A DNA stretch of 64,000 bases from Chitinivibrionales bacterium (GTDB lineage: Bacteria; Fibrobacterota; Chitinivibrionia; Chitinivibrionales; FEN-1185), in the NCBI GenBank assembly GCA_035516255.1, contig DATJAL010000005.1:60020-124019 (forward strand). The letters run 5' to 3'. This document shows positions 1-9,257 of this stretch, piece after piece; the first letter of the stretch is position 1; each line of letters opens with the position of its first letter. The position numbers and the translations under genes are program-made. The notes below the pieces were generated by a model that did not search any database, had not been told where the DNA came from, and was given only the letters and a program-made list of their open reading frames with translations.

Positions 1-1328
1 CTTTTATTCCTTTTCACCACAGCAGCCAGCAATTCAAGAAACGAGGGATTGTGCGTTATGCCGCGCGTACCCGGAAAAATCCCTTCCTCCAAATCGCAGA
101 GGAAAACGGCGTCAAACTCCATGCCTTTTGCGGAATGCACGGTGAGCAGGCGCGGGAGCCGGGAATCAAACACGGATTCCTTTTTAAGCAGCGCCTCCAT
201 ACTGTCCCGCGTCTGGTTGAGCCGGAACAATATCGCTATTCCTGAAAAGTCAAGCGCATGATCGGCTTTGAGTTTTCGTATTGTATCAGCAAGCCAGATT
301 GACATTTCATCTTCAGTTTCAAATATTTTTTTCACCGGTTTTCTCTGTTCGGAAACGGTTTTGGCGATCAGCCCTGCCCTCAATACCTTCCCATACTGCC
401 CGGGTTTCTTCCTGAAAATTTTATTCGCCGCCGCAAGAATCGCCGGCGTGCTCCGGTAGTTGGTCTGAAGCTTGACAATTTCTGAATTCTGAAAATGCTC
501 GGCAAAGTTCAGTATCGTGCGCCGGTCCGCTCCCTGAAATCCGTATATTGCCTGATCGTCGTCACCGACGGCAAAGAACGGTTTATTCGCCGTTAACAGC
601 CGTTTAAGCAGTTTTATCTGGACCGGATTCGTGTCCTGAAATTCGTCAACAAGAACGGCGAGATATTTCGATTCATAGTGTTTTGCAATAGTTTCCTCTG
701 TGTCAAACAAACGTAATGCGCCGGCGATAAAATCCGCAAAATCCCAGAGCCCGGCTTGTTTTTTCGCAATCGAGTAGCGTCCTGTAATCGTTTCGATGCA
801 TGCTTCCTGTTCCGCGGAAAGGCCATCTTGCTTCTTGGGAAACGCCAGCCGCTTCAGCACGAGCGCTTCCAGTTCGAGAACGTCCATGCCGAGAAGCAGC
901 CGCTCGCTGCGCGTGGAGGCCGCGGCGATCATGCGCGGCCGGATCTGCGCCGGAACGAGCCTCGGCCGGCCGCGGTAGCCGAGCCTGGTGCAGTTTCTCT
1001 TTCCGTCAACCTCCTCAAACAATACGCGCAGGCAGAACGCATGGAACGTGGTGACGAGCGGCGCGCCCCGGCCGGCGCCGCCGTTTGCAAATGCGGTCAG
1101 CCGGCCGGCCATCTCCCGCGCGGCCGCGCGGGTGAAGGTGAGCGCGAGAACGCGCTCGGGAGCGCAGAATTTCTCCGCCAGATATGCAATGCGCCTGGTG
1201 AGCACCAGGGTCTTGCCGCTTCCCGCGCCGGCAAGCACAAGCAGGGGTCTTTCAAACGCGGCGGTGACGGCGCGGACCTGTTCGGAATTAAGGCCGTACA
1301 ATAGTTCCGAATTATTAGGCAAGGGCAT
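1..1328 (-). CDS. UvrD/PcrA/Rep-type SF1 DNA helicase, C-terminus beyond window
   Basis: ATP-dependent 3'-5' DNA helicase of superfamily 1A, acting in repair or replication restart. The reading frame starts at ATG 1328 and runs off the left edge without a stop, about 442 residues visible. Seen by translation: a Q-motif (GLNSEQVRAV) near residue 12, Walker A LAGAGSGKT at about 32-40, DEFQDTNP near 225, GDDDQAIYGFQG near 255, and motif V-like TVHSAKGMEFDAVFLC near 395. These are diagnostic of the UvrD family. Which paralogue it is (uvrD, pcrA or rep) cannot be decided without the C-terminus. No clear Shine-Dalgarno precedes the start. Confidence 0.9.
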   Translation of the reverse strand, partial: MPLPNNSELLYGLNSEQVRAVTAAFERPLLVLAGAGSGKTLVLTRRIAYLAEKFCAPERVLALTFTRAAAREMAGRLTAFANGGAGRGAPLVTTFHAFCLRVLFEEVDGKRNCTRLGYRGRPRLVPAQIRPRMIAAASTRSERLLLGMDVLELEALVLKRLAFPKKQDGLSAEQEACIETITGRYSIAKKQAGLWDFADFIAGALRLFDTEETIAKHYESKYLAVLVDEFQDTNPVQIKLLKRLLTANKPFFAVGDDDQAIYGFQGADRRTILNFAEHFQNSEIVKLQTNYRSTPAILAAANKIFRKKPGQYGKVLRAGLIAKTVSEQRKPVKKIFETEDEMSIWLADTIRKLKADHALDFSGIAILFRLNQTRDSMEALLKKESVFDSRLPRLLTVHSAKGMEFDAVFLCDLEEGIFPGTRGITHNPSFLELLAAVVKRNK

Positions 1329-1458
1329 GTAATGAAAATGGATAATGGAGGAAAAGGCAAAAAGAAAAACTCACCAAAGAGTTGCAGAGTGCACAGAGAA
1401 AAAAAGTGAAGGGTTAAGAGTGAATAGTGAAGAGAAAAGAAAGGAATGATTTGTTTTA

Positions 1459-1507
1459 ACTGACCGCTGACCGGTGATAGCTGGCCGCTGTTTTCCGACC
1501 GCTGGCC
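1459..1507. repeat. dispersed short repeat rich in CTGACCGCTGA
   Basis: The gap between the helicase gene and the next gene contains runs of the unit TGACCGCTGACCGG. The same wording recurs at 4673-4741 and, inverted, around 4258-4288. It is low-complexity intergenic repeat DNA of unknown role. A further arm of the CACAGAG-type repeat lies at about 1362-1412. Confidence 0.5.
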
Positions 1508-1601
1508 TGTGCTGCAAGGCGTGTCTCAACTCGTCAACGCGTCTACCCGTCTACGCGTCAATTCCTCACTGCATCAACGCTCAAACGCTCCAACTTTATT
1601 T

Positions 1602-3302
1602 TCAGGGCTGGCCGGTGGGCGGAGAAACACCGAGCTCCCACGAATAGTAGGTGTAGTCCTCGGCGATGCGCTCGTAGTCCTCCTCGATGACCTTGCGGTC
1701 GTTCGACACCGCGATGATGTCCTTTCTGTCAAGAAAGGGCTGGCGGTTGAACGTGAACCGGTTGAGGTACGACCCGTCGAGCGAGAACACCACCACTTCG
1801 GCCCAGTCGAGCAGGTCCACGCGCACGAAGATCTCGAACGTCTCGGTCACGTTGAGGATGCGGGCGCTGAGCACCTCGTCCCCGCACCCGTAGTAGAACG
1901 TGGTGAGCACGCCCTTGCTGTCGCTCTCAAGCGACAGCGAGTAGGGGCACCCGGCCGTGGCGATCCCGCACACCGAATCCCGCATGTGCTTGATAAATGC
2001 CGGCAGCGTCGCCGAGATCTGTGAAAATTTCTTCTTGAGGTCCTTGTTGGGCTCCCGGCAGATTTTCACCGAATATCCCTTGCCGCCCACCTCGCGCGCC
2101 GTTGCCTTGCGCTTGGCGCCCTTGGGGTCGCGGTACAGGAATTCTGGCACCACCTTTTTGGCCCGGTCCTCGGGGCACTCGATGACCACGGGCTTGAAGA
2201 ACAGCCTGCGCTGTGCGGTGATGATGTCGTCGAGCTGGGGCTGGACGATGTGGGGATAATACCGGTAGAACAGGCGCTTTTTCACGTCGATGGTGCGCTT
2301 GTGGTAGTCGATGTCGCCGTAGAAGATGTCTCCGTTTTTGTCAACCGCCGGCGTGAACACGAACTCGCCCGGCCGCTTCACCGTGTAGTTGGTGTTGTTC
2401 TTCTTGTCGTATTCGAGCACGTCGTCGACGATCACCTGCTTGAGCAGCTCGTTGGAATACAGCAGGTTTCCCGCCTGGTCGCACAGGTAAAGCCGCTGGA
2501 AGCTCTCGGGGTCCTGGCCGCCGAGCACGGTGTGCACGCCGTAGTAGTACCACCGGTTGTCCATGGCGTAGGTGCCCAGCGGATTGATGAGGTGCTTCTG
2601 GACGTCGGTCTTCTGGTCGTGCTGGAGCCCGGTGAAAATGGAGAGGAAGGTGCCGTTGCGCTCAAGGATGATCGGCGAGGTGAAAGAGTAGAACCGGTCG
2701 AGCGTCCACCAACGGTCGCCGCCCGACAGCGAGGTATACCCGACGAGGTTGGGCTGGAGGTACAGCCTGGTGGCCATGTCGTCGGTGATGCAGTTGTTCG
2801 TCAGGTTGAAAAGCTGCGCGTTCTCGATGTCCTTGAACGTGCCGGCCTGGCCCGGATCGATCCCGAACATTCCCTTTTTGTAAAGTTTCTTCTGGAGGAT
2901 CTCGAGCCCCTCCTTGCCGTCCTTGCCCGGCGGCGTCCGCCGGTAATACAGCAGCGTCGACTGGTCGAGCGGATACGCGAGCCGCAGCCGGCGCGGATCG
3001 TCCTTGGGAAAACGCTTGTTCTCCTTGAACAGCGAGGCCGAATCAAGGAGCGCGCCGGATTGGCTGAACAGCGCATAGCCGTTGGCCGAATAAAAGAGGA
3101 GCGTCCTGCCCTCCATGATGACCGGACCGGAAAGGATCATCCTCATGTCGTCGCCCGCAACGCACCCGAACAACGAGTTCGGGTCGAGCGAAAGGTAGAT
3201 GGTGAAGCAAAGGGTGTCGTTGGCGTGCTGGCCGCGGGCCGGCTGAAACGACAGTGCAATTAAAGCGATAAAAAGAATGCTTCTCGCTGTGCGTGACTTC
3301 AT
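1602..3302 (-). CDS. exported protein of unknown function
   Basis: About 566 residues starting at ATG 3302, which gives a clean Sec signal peptide (MKSRTARSILFIALIALSF then a cleavage region around PARGQ). A longer frame upstream would bury this signal, so the shorter start is chosen. The mature protein is rich in Asp/Tyr/Phe with several short FSxDG-like turns (for example VVFSLDGSYLNRF near the C-terminus). This suggests a beta-propeller, but no catalytic motif is recognised. A good sigma70-like promoter lies upstream at 3369-3398. It stands alone, divergent from the HAMP protein gene. Function unknown. Confidence 0.75.
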   Translation of the reverse strand: MKSRTARSILFIALIALSFQPARGQHANDTLCFTIYLSLDPNSLFGCVAGDDMRMILSGPVIMEGRTLLFYSANGYALFSQSGALLDSASLFKENKRFPKDDPRRLRLAYPLDQSTLLYYRRTPPGKDGKEGLEILQKKLYKKGMFGIDPGQAGTFKDIENAQLFNLTNNCITDDMATRLYLQPNLVGYTSLSGGDRWWTLDRFYSFTSPIILERNGTFLSIFTGLQHDQKTDVQKHLINPLGTYAMDNRWYYYGVHTVLGGQDPESFQRLYLCDQAGNLLYSNELLKQVIVDDVLEYDKKNNTNYTVKRPGEFVFTPAVDKNGDIFYGDIDYHKRTIDVKKRLFYRYYPHIVQPQLDDIITAQRRLFFKPVVIECPEDRAKKVVPEFLYRDPKGAKRKATAREVGGKGYSVKICREPNKDLKKKFSQISATLPAFIKHMRDSVCGIATAGCPYSLSLESDSKGVLTTFYYGCGDEVLSARILNVTETFEIFVRVDLLDWAEVVVFSLDGSYLNRFTFNRQPFLDRKDIIAVSNDRKVIEEDYERIAEDYTYYSWELGVSPPTGQP

Positions 3303-3368
3303 GGCAAAGTGCCCTTTTTCACCACCGGCAGGGAGGCGACGGCCGCGGCGGACGATGGAAAAAGATGA

Positions 3369-3398
3369 ATTATAATTATACTCCAAAAATCATGGCAA
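3369..3398 (-). promoter_or_regulatory. putative sigma70-type promoter of the exported-protein gene
   Basis: On the minus strand, TTGCCA (3393-3398) and TATAAT (3369-3374) are separated by 18 bp, about 70 bp upstream of the chosen ATG at 3302. Seen directly; activity is inferred. Confidence 0.5.
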
Positions 3399-3549
3399 GT
3401 GCACGATTTTTTTCCGTTTTACGCATTTATGAATTTGTATCTTGCCAAAAAACCGGTTGTAATAATAGAATATAGAGACATGAATGTCGGAAGGTGCGGT
3501 TTTATAATATTACTTTGATATATTTTCAAACTTCGCATCCGGGGAGCTC

Positions 3550-4164
3550 ATGACCGAACAGTTTCACCGAAAGCCCTTTTCGAATTTCTTCATCAAGCGG
3601 TCGCTGCAGATGAGGCTGATCGTGAAGATCGTGATCGCGGCGCTGCTCGCGACCCTCATCTGCTCGTGCACGCTCCTGCTGGTGTATTACCTCCGATACA
3701 ACAGCGTGCTCCTCTACACCATGGACCAGCTCACGAACCTGAACAAGGAAAACATCATCTTCATCATCCTGCCCAGCCTGCTCATCAGCTCGCTGGTCAA
3801 CTTCATCCTCGCCGTGTGTCTCGGGCTCTACGCGTCGCGCAAATACGCGGTGCCCATTTACAAACTGGAACAATGGGCGCGCATGATACGGCAGGGAAAG
3901 ATCAGCGCTCAGATACGCTTCAGGGAGCGCGAGGAGATGAAGGAGCTGTCGGACGACTGCAACGAGCTCACCAGCGACCTGCGCGTCAAATTCGTGGAAA
4001 TCAAGAAGCAGTGCGAGCGGCTCAGGGAAAAGGTGAAGGACGCGGAGGAGCTGAAACGGATCGATGCCGTGCTCGCCACGCTGGAGCTCGAGGGCGAGCT
4101 CATCGAAATCCACACCACGCATTACAAACTGGCCGAGAATGTAAAGCCGCCGGAAAAAAAATAG
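3550..4164 (+). CDS. membrane protein with a HAMP domain but no output domain
   Basis: 204 residues. Two transmembrane helices (about residues 21-46 and 70-95) are separated by a short extracytoplasmic loop. A HAMP-like segment follows (KYAVPIYKLEQWARMIRQGK, then EEMKELSDDCNELTSDL), then a coiled coil to the C-terminus. Histidine-kinase, methyl-accepting or cyclase output modules are absent, so it is a stand-alone HAMP relay or membrane adaptor. The ATG at 3550 follows a GGGGAG ribosome site. It could signal to a kinase or cyclase encoded elsewhere; that is inference. Confidence 0.75.
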   Translation: MTEQFHRKPFSNFFIKRSLQMRLIVKIVIAALLATLICSCTLLLVYYLRYNSVLLYTMDQLTNLNKENIIFIILPSLLISSLVNFILAVCLGLYASRKYAVPIYKLEQWARMIRQGKISAQIRFREREEMKELSDDCNELTSDLRVKFVEIKKQCERLREKVKDAEELKRIDAVLATLELEGELIEIHTTHYKLAENVKPPEKK

Positions 4165-4268
4165 CTGCCACTTTTCATCCCGAATAACAGATAAAATTTA
4201 TTAGCATCCGGGCGCCCCGCCGCTTCGCGTCGGCGGCCGTAAACGTGGGCGGAGATAGCGGTCAGATT

Positions 4269-4652
4269 TCAGCGGTCGGCAGTCAGAATAAATCCCTCAG
4301 GCCTTGTTATCACTGCCCCAAGCATTTTTCCAATTTCAGCACATAGTTCAACACAATGCCGATGCTGTTTCCCGGAAACGTATCCACGGTGCAATGCAAA
4401 ATCAAGACATGAATCCGTTTCGCTGTTTTCCCCGTCGCAATCCGTTAATTTATTGATGAAATGATCTACGTACCTTCTCTTTGCCCACGCCTCTCTCAGA
4501 TTCAAACATACTGAGCGTGAGCAGCGGCGTATCTGGCTTATCGAAGCATATTGTTCATCAGGAGGAAACGATTTACTCAATTCATAAATGCCTGTCGCCA
4601 GTTCATAAGCTTTTTTATAAACATTCAAATCTTTTACTGAATGTCCCGTCAT
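4269..4652 (-). CDS. four-helix bundle protein (23S rRNA intervening-sequence protein family)
   Basis: 127 residues with the family signature: DLNVYKKAYELATGIYELSKSFP near the N-terminus, then QIRRCSRSVCLNLREAWAKRR, and a long helical C-terminal half. Members are small four-helix bundles often found as stand-alone genes in environmental genomes. Their molecular function is not established despite the historic link to rRNA intervening sequences. No rRNA gene is nearby. It is flanked on both sides by copies of the CTGACCGCTGA repeat. Confidence 0.85.
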   Translation of the reverse strand: MTGHSVKDLNVYKKAYELATGIYELSKSFPPDEQYASISQIRRCSRSVCLNLREAWAKRRYVDHFINKLTDCDGENSETDSCLDFALHRGYVSGKQHRHCVELCAEIGKMLGAVITRPEGFILTADR

Positions 4653-4672
4653 TGAAAACTCTTCCTTTTTTC

Positions 4673-4741
4673 TTACTGACCGCTGATTGCTGACCGGCGA
4701 CTACTTGTTTCTGACCGCTGACTGCTGACCGGTGCCCGCTG
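4673..4741. repeat. dispersed CTGACCGCTGA repeat, second copy
   Basis: Three tandem-like units of CTGACCGCTGA/CTGACCGGTG fill the gap between the four-helix bundle gene and the FAD oxidoreductase gene. The same motif appears at 1459-1507. Confidence 0.5.
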
Positions 4742-5860
4742 TTACAACCCATCCACCATGTCTCCAACATGCTCCGCCATTGCCGGCGCGGCCGTCAAGC
4801 CCGGTGACTCAATTCCGATGAGATCAATAAATCCCGGTAATCTCTTATCTCTTTCTTCACGAATGATAAAATCCTTGAATCCTTCCCCTTCGGCCTGGAT
4901 TTTCGGCCGTATGCCCGATTGGTCGGGTGAGAGGTCATCCATCTCCAGAAAGGGCAGATACCCCTTCGCGGTCTGGAAAAAATCCCGCCGGTGCGAGGGA
5001 TCGACATCATAGTCTATTTTGTCAACGTAGAACGCGTTGGGCCCGAGCTTGAAGCTCCCGTCGAGCTTGAGCACCGCGTGGATGCCCAGGCTGATCGGCG
5101 TGGGCGCCGGATACACCAGGCGGGAGAGTTTTCCGCGGTGCCGGTTCGACACGCTGAAATATTCCCCTTTACAAGGGTGAATGGCGTAGCCGCGCTTCGC
5201 AACGTCGATGCCGGCCGTTGCCGCGATCTTGTCCGACGACAGGCCCGCACAGTTGATCACGATTTCGGACGCTATTTCCATTTCCTCGCCGTCGGCATCG
5301 CGCACGGTCACCAAATACCCTTCCCCAATTTTCTGCACCGCCTTCACGCTGCAGTTGTAACCCATGGTCACCGACCGCGCCGTTGCAGCGGCCTCGAAAT
5401 ATTTCATGAGCGCATGCGTGTCAACAATGCCGGTTGAAGGGCTGTGCAGTCCGAGCTCGGCCCTGATGTTCGGCTCCATGGCAAGCACCTGCTGCTTGGA
5501 AAGCAACCCAAGGTCGGGGACGCCGTTCTTTTTCCCTTGTTCAAAAAGGGAATGGACCTTTTCCTGTTCCGCAACCGAATTGGCGATTACGATCTTCCCG
5601 ATTTTATTATGGGGAATATTATTTGCCGCGCATAATTCATACAGCAGGTGGTTTCCCGCAACGCACAAGCGCGCCTTGAGCGAATCGGCGGGATAATAAA
5701 ACCCGGCGTGAATGACTTCGGAGTTCCGCGACGAGGTTTCCCTGCCGAACCCGTCGTGCTGTTCGAGCACTATGATGTCTTTATGTTTTTTACTCAACCG
5801 GGCCGCGACGGCAAGGCCCACTACGCCAGCGCCGATTATGGTTATGTGGGATTGTTCCAT
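4742..5860 (-). CDS. FAD-dependent oxidoreductase, L-2-hydroxyglutarate oxidase (LhgO)-like
   Basis: 372 residues of the DAO/glycine-oxidase fold. The N-terminal Rossmann motif GAGVVGLAVAARLSKK is at about residues 10-25. Then come the FAD-contacting RETSSRNSEVIHAGFYYP segment near 40-58, which is typical of LhgO and its relatives, and a C-terminal ESPGLTAAPAMAEHV. The family oxidises L-2-hydroxyglutarate (or similar 2-hydroxyacids) with electrons going to the quinone pool or oxygen. The length is somewhat short of the usual roughly 400 but all key blocks are present. Substrate is inferred from family resemblance only. Confidence 0.8.
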   Translation of the reverse strand: MEQSHITIIGAGVVGLAVAARLSKKHKDIIVLEQHDGFGRETSSRNSEVIHAGFYYPADSLKARLCVAGNHLLYELCAANNIPHNKIGKIVIANSVAEQEKVHSLFEQGKKNGVPDLGLLSKQQVLAMEPNIRAELGLHSPSTGIVDTHALMKYFEAAATARSVTMGYNCSVKAVQKIGEGYLVTVRDADGEEMEIASEIVINCAGLSSDKIAATAGIDVAKRGYAIHPCKGEYFSVSNRHRGKLSRLVYPAPTPISLGIHAVLKLDGSFKLGPNAFYVDKIDYDVDPSHRRDFFQTAKGYLPFLEMDDLSPDQSGIRPKIQAEGEGFKDFIIREERDKRLPGFIDLIGIESPGLTAAPAMAEHVGDMVDGL

Positions 5861-5972
5861 GATATTTTAACAAAAAGTAGGGCGTCGTGCGGAGGCGCAA
5901 ACCCGCCATCAACTCATGCAACAGTCAAAACGGCTGTCTGATTGCTGGGCCTTCAAACACGGCTCAGATTTT

Positions 5973-7460
5973 TTACTTCTTTTCCTGTTTCACTCTTTTC
6001 CGCCCGTACATATCGGCAAGTTCCTTTACAAACGCCAGTTTCTCCGCCCTAAACAGCCCCTCCGGGCACCGCCATCTCCAATTGCCCTCGGCCCTGCCCG
6101 GCGTGTTCATGCGGCTCTTCGAATCGAGGCAAAGCACGTCCTGCAGCGGAACAATGCAGCGCGCGGCCGGGGTGGCGTATGCGAGCCGGATGAAATCGTC
6201 GACCACCGCCGGCCTCCCCGAACCGAGGTACGCGTTAACGCGGCCGCGCTCCTCGCCCGTAAGCGTGTTGAGCCAGCCCGCCGTGGTGTCGTTGTCGTGC
6301 GTGCCGGTGTACACAACGCTGTTTTCGGGAATGTTGTGCGGCAGGTGCGGGTTTTCCGTATTGCCGTCAAACGCAAACTGCAATACCTTCATGCCGGGAA
6401 GGCCTGTATCGTCGCGCAACTTTTTTACTTCGTCCGTGATGACGCCGAGGTCCTCGGCGATGAACGGCAGCGACCCGATCGACTTCTTGACGCACCGGAA
6501 AAACGCCAGGCCCGGGCCGGGGACCCACTCGCCGTGCATCGCGTTTTCGCTGCCGGCCTTGACTGCCCAGAACGATTCGAACGCCCTGAAATGGTCGATG
6601 CGCACGATGTCGGCGAACTCGAGCGACCTTTTTATCCGTGCCACCCACCATGCATAATTGTCTTTTTTCAAAACGTCCCACCGGTAAACGGGATTTCCCC
6701 AGAGCTGGCCTGTCGAACTGTAGTAATCCGGCGGCACGCCCGAAACCCTGAGCGGGTTGCGGAGCTTATCAAATTCAAACAGCTCCGGCGAGGACCATGC
6801 GTCAGCGCTGTCCATCGCCACGTAAATGGGAATGTCGCCGATGAGTTCGACGCCCTGCGCCGCCGCAGCTGCGCGCACCGCCGCCCACTGCTCGTGAAAA
6901 ATGAATTGGAGAAATGCGTGAAACCGGAGCTCGTCCGCATGCTGCTTGCGGAACGCGGCGAGCGCCTGCCTGTTCCGAAGTTTAAAAGGCGCGTCCCATA
7001 GCGGCCATCCGGCCCCCGCGTGCGCTTCTTTCAGCGCGCAGTATAAGGTGTAGTTGTCAAGCCAGTATTTCTCCCGTTTGCAAAACGCCTGAAACTCGTC
7101 GGTCAGCTTGAACCGGCCGAACGCCAGACGGAACAGTTTTTCCTTTTCACGGGTAACGGCCGGATAGTCGACATACTCCGAAGGAAGCGCGGGAAAGCCT
7201 TCCAGCTCCGCAACGGTCAGCAGGTCCTTTTCCCTGAGCTTTACAGGGGAGATAAGCAGCGGGTTTCCGGCAAACGAGGCAGCGCACTGGTACGGAGACC
7301 CGCGGCGCTCCACCGGGCCGAGCGGCGAAAACTGCCACGACGACTGCCCCGCCTCCCCGAGCATGGCGATCCACGCGAATGCCGCGTCGCCCAGGTCGCC
7401 GATGCCGAATTTCGACGGAAATGACGTCGGGTGGAGATATATCCCTGCCGACCGTTTCAT
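5973..7460 (-). CDS. malQ: 4-alpha-glucanotransferase (amylomaltase), GH77
   Basis: Transfers alpha-1,4-glucan segments between maltodextrins, in glycogen and maltose metabolism. The start at 7460 gives MKRSAGIYLHPTSFPSKFGIGDLG, the canonical N-terminus; upstream ATGs give an unmatched extension. GH77 landmarks: SPYQCAASFAGNPLLIS near 58, GDIPIYVAMDSADAW near 215, IVRIDHFRAFESFWAV near 290 (nucleophile Asp in RIDHFR), PFIAEDLG near 335 (acid/base Glu), and YTGTHDNDTTAGW near 385. About 495 residues, normal for the bacterial type. It works with glgA, further along the window, in glycogen turnover. Confidence 0.95.
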   Translation of the reverse strand: MKRSAGIYLHPTSFPSKFGIGDLGDAAFAWIAMLGEAGQSSWQFSPLGPVERRGSPYQCAASFAGNPLLISPVKLREKDLLTVAELEGFPALPSEYVDYPAVTREKEKLFRLAFGRFKLTDEFQAFCKREKYWLDNYTLYCALKEAHAGAGWPLWDAPFKLRNRQALAAFRKQHADELRFHAFLQFIFHEQWAAVRAAAAAQGVELIGDIPIYVAMDSADAWSSPELFEFDKLRNPLRVSGVPPDYYSSTGQLWGNPVYRWDVLKKDNYAWWVARIKRSLEFADIVRIDHFRAFESFWAVKAGSENAMHGEWVPGPGLAFFRCVKKSIGSLPFIAEDLGVITDEVKKLRDDTGLPGMKVLQFAFDGNTENPHLPHNIPENSVVYTGTHDNDTTAGWLNTLTGEERGRVNAYLGSGRPAVVDDFIRLAYATPAARCIVPLQDVLCLDSKSRMNTPGRAEGNWRWRCPEGLFRAEKLAFVKELADMYGRKRVKQEKK

Positions 7461-7612
7461 CGATTGCTTTCTTTTCACGGAAGTCGTCATGATAAAAAAA
7501 TAAATCCGGCGCCGCATGACTTTGCCCCTTTCATCCTGCCGTCCATAATCCCCTGGCTGAGCATTGGGATTAATTGTATAATGGAACTAACCGCATTCAC
7601 CGAGGAGGCGCG

Positions 7613-9115
7613 ATGATACGGACCCTGGCCAACGACGACGTTGTGTTTGTGTGTCCCAGCGCCGACCCCTCCGCCTACGCCAAATACGGCGCGTCGCTCG
7701 TCGCAGCCGGCGGCGTCCATTCTTCCGATTATGTCAACAAGCTTCGGCGCCAGGGCATACGCACCACCGGCACCATGTGGTGCCTCACGGCCGGCAGCCA
7801 CGACCTGCACACCCATCCCGACCTTGTAGAGGCAACCGCCCGCGACATCGAGGGCAGGCCCATCGCGGTGCCGTGGCTTGCGCGGGGCTCGTTCCAGGAA
7901 ACGCCAGACTATTTCGGGTGCGTCAATCATCCGGCGTTCAGGGCGCACCTTCGGCGCAAAGTGTGCGACGCCATGGCCGGCGGGCCCGACGGCCTGCACG
8001 TTGACGAGCACCTGGGCAGCGCTTATACGGCGCTCCACCTGGGCGGCTGCTACTGCGATTGGTGCATGCAGGGATTCGCGAATTACTTGAAGAAAAAAGC
8101 AGCGCCGGAACTTCTGTCCCTCGCAAAGACCCCGTCGTTCGACAATTTCGATTATTGTGCGTTTGTCAAGAACATCGCCTCTACGCGTGAGAAATACCTT
8201 GCTTTGCAGGAAAGCGTCCCACTGCGCGCGGCGTTCATCGATTTTCAGCTGGGCTGCGCATCCGACAACGTGGTGTCGCTCGGGAAACTCGCGGCCGACG
8301 TCGCCGGCGCTGCCGTGAGCCTGAGCGCCAATGTGTGCCTGCCCGGCCTCGAGCACACCGTGGTGCTGCCGCACCTCACCTACTGCGCCAGCGAAGTGGC
8401 CCACAACGCCGCAGAAGGCGCAAGCGGCCTTGCCGACGCGGTGCTTGCCTACCGCATGGCGGAGACGCTGGGACGTCCCATGGCCTCCACGGCCACGGCG
8501 CAGGACTGGGCGTTTGTCAAGGAGAACGGCGCGGAGCAGCTGGTTCGCCTGTGGATCGCGCTCTCCTACGCCTGCGGCCAGCGGTTCATGGTGCCCAACC
8601 GCATGCTCTGCTCCGGCAAGGGCGGCGCGCCGCAGTGGTATTGCGGCTCGCCGTCCTTCTTTGCCCCGCTGTACGGATTTGTCAAGGAACATGGGCGTTT
8701 ACTCAATGATTTCAAAGCCGTGGGCCCGCTTGCCGCGCCGGCAAAAATCCCGACGTCGTTTGAAACCTTTGAAAAGCGCAAGGTCCTGGCCGAAACGCTC
8801 AATGCCCTGCCCAATTCGCCCATTACCGCGGGAAAGGATGCCTGGGTGTTCCCACGCGTCAAGAACGACGGGTCGGTCGTCGTACATGTGGTCAACCTCG
8901 CCTACAACGCGACCACGAAAAGGATTTCTCCTCAGAAAAACGTGGAGATCCGGATGGCCAACGCGCTGTTCAAACGGAATTTCTCCGGTGCCACGGCGTT
9001 CGGCTGCGAAGTCGAGCCGGTAAAGCTGACGGTCAGGAACGAGGGGGGCGATTGCTGCTTCACGGTCCCGGAGCTGGGACTGTGGAGCATTGTGACGTTT
9101 GAATACTGGGCGTAA
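7613..9115 (+). CDS. uncharacterised protein, possible TIM-barrel glycosidase-like enzyme
   Basis: 500 residues from ATG 7613, chosen because GAGGAGG precedes it; an upstream frame adds an unlikely N-terminus. The N-terminal half shows alternating strands and helices with GMHV/GLHVDEHLGSAY-type acidic motifs (near residue 130) and a CYCDWC motif near 150. A C-terminal beta-sandwich-like region follows (VVHVVNLAYNATTKR near 425). This layout recalls putative glycosidases of the amylase or beta-galactosidase superfamily with a catalytic barrel plus a beta domain. No family is named with confidence. It is divergent from malQ with a short shared intergenic region, consistent with carbohydrate use. 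Confidence 0.7.
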   Translation: MIRTLANDDVVFVCPSADPSAYAKYGASLVAAGGVHSSDYVNKLRRQGIRTTGTMWCLTAGSHDLHTHPDLVEATARDIEGRPIAVPWLARGSFQETPDYFGCVNHPAFRAHLRRKVCDAMAGGPDGLHVDEHLGSAYTALHLGGCYCDWCMQGFANYLKKKAAPELLSLAKTPSFDNFDYCAFVKNIASTREKYLALQESVPLRAAFIDFQLGCASDNVVSLGKLAADVAGAAVSLSANVCLPGLEHTVVLPHLTYCASEVAHNAAEGASGLADAVLAYRMAETLGRPMASTATAQDWAFVKENGAEQLVRLWIALSYACGQRFMVPNRMLCSGKGGAPQWYCGSPSFFAPLYGFVKEHGRLLNDFKAVGPLAAPAKIPTSFETFEKRKVLAETLNALPNSPITAGKDAWVFPRVKNDGSVVVHVVNLAYNATTKRISPQKNVEIRMANALFKRNFSGATAFGCEVEPVKLTVRNEGGDCCFTVPELGLWSIVTFEYWA

Positions 9116-9257
9116 AAAAAATCCGCACTTATCGCTAAAAATTCACTAAATTAATTAATAGGGTCCAGGGGCGATTGCTTCGTCGCCAAGTTCCTCGCAA
9201 TGACATCGATACAGATTTTTAATGAGCAATATTGAAAATTTCTAAAGGGGAAATGTC

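Noticed and set aside
1509..3263. Long plus-strand open frames over 1509-2024 and 2250-3263
   Set aside because: They are antisense shadows of the exported-protein gene at 1602-3302, which has the signal peptide, promoter and codon pattern.
4269..4652. Reading the four-helix bundle gene as evidence of a 23S rRNA intervening sequence
   Set aside because: No rRNA sequence flanks it; stand-alone copies are common.
5916..7001. 361-codon plus-strand frame
   Set aside because: Antisense shadow of malQ, whose catalytic motifs are all on the minus strand.
7487..8692. 401-codon minus-strand frame
   Set aside because: Antisense of the 7613-9115 gene, which has an SD and coherent sequence; the frame is an effect of high GC.
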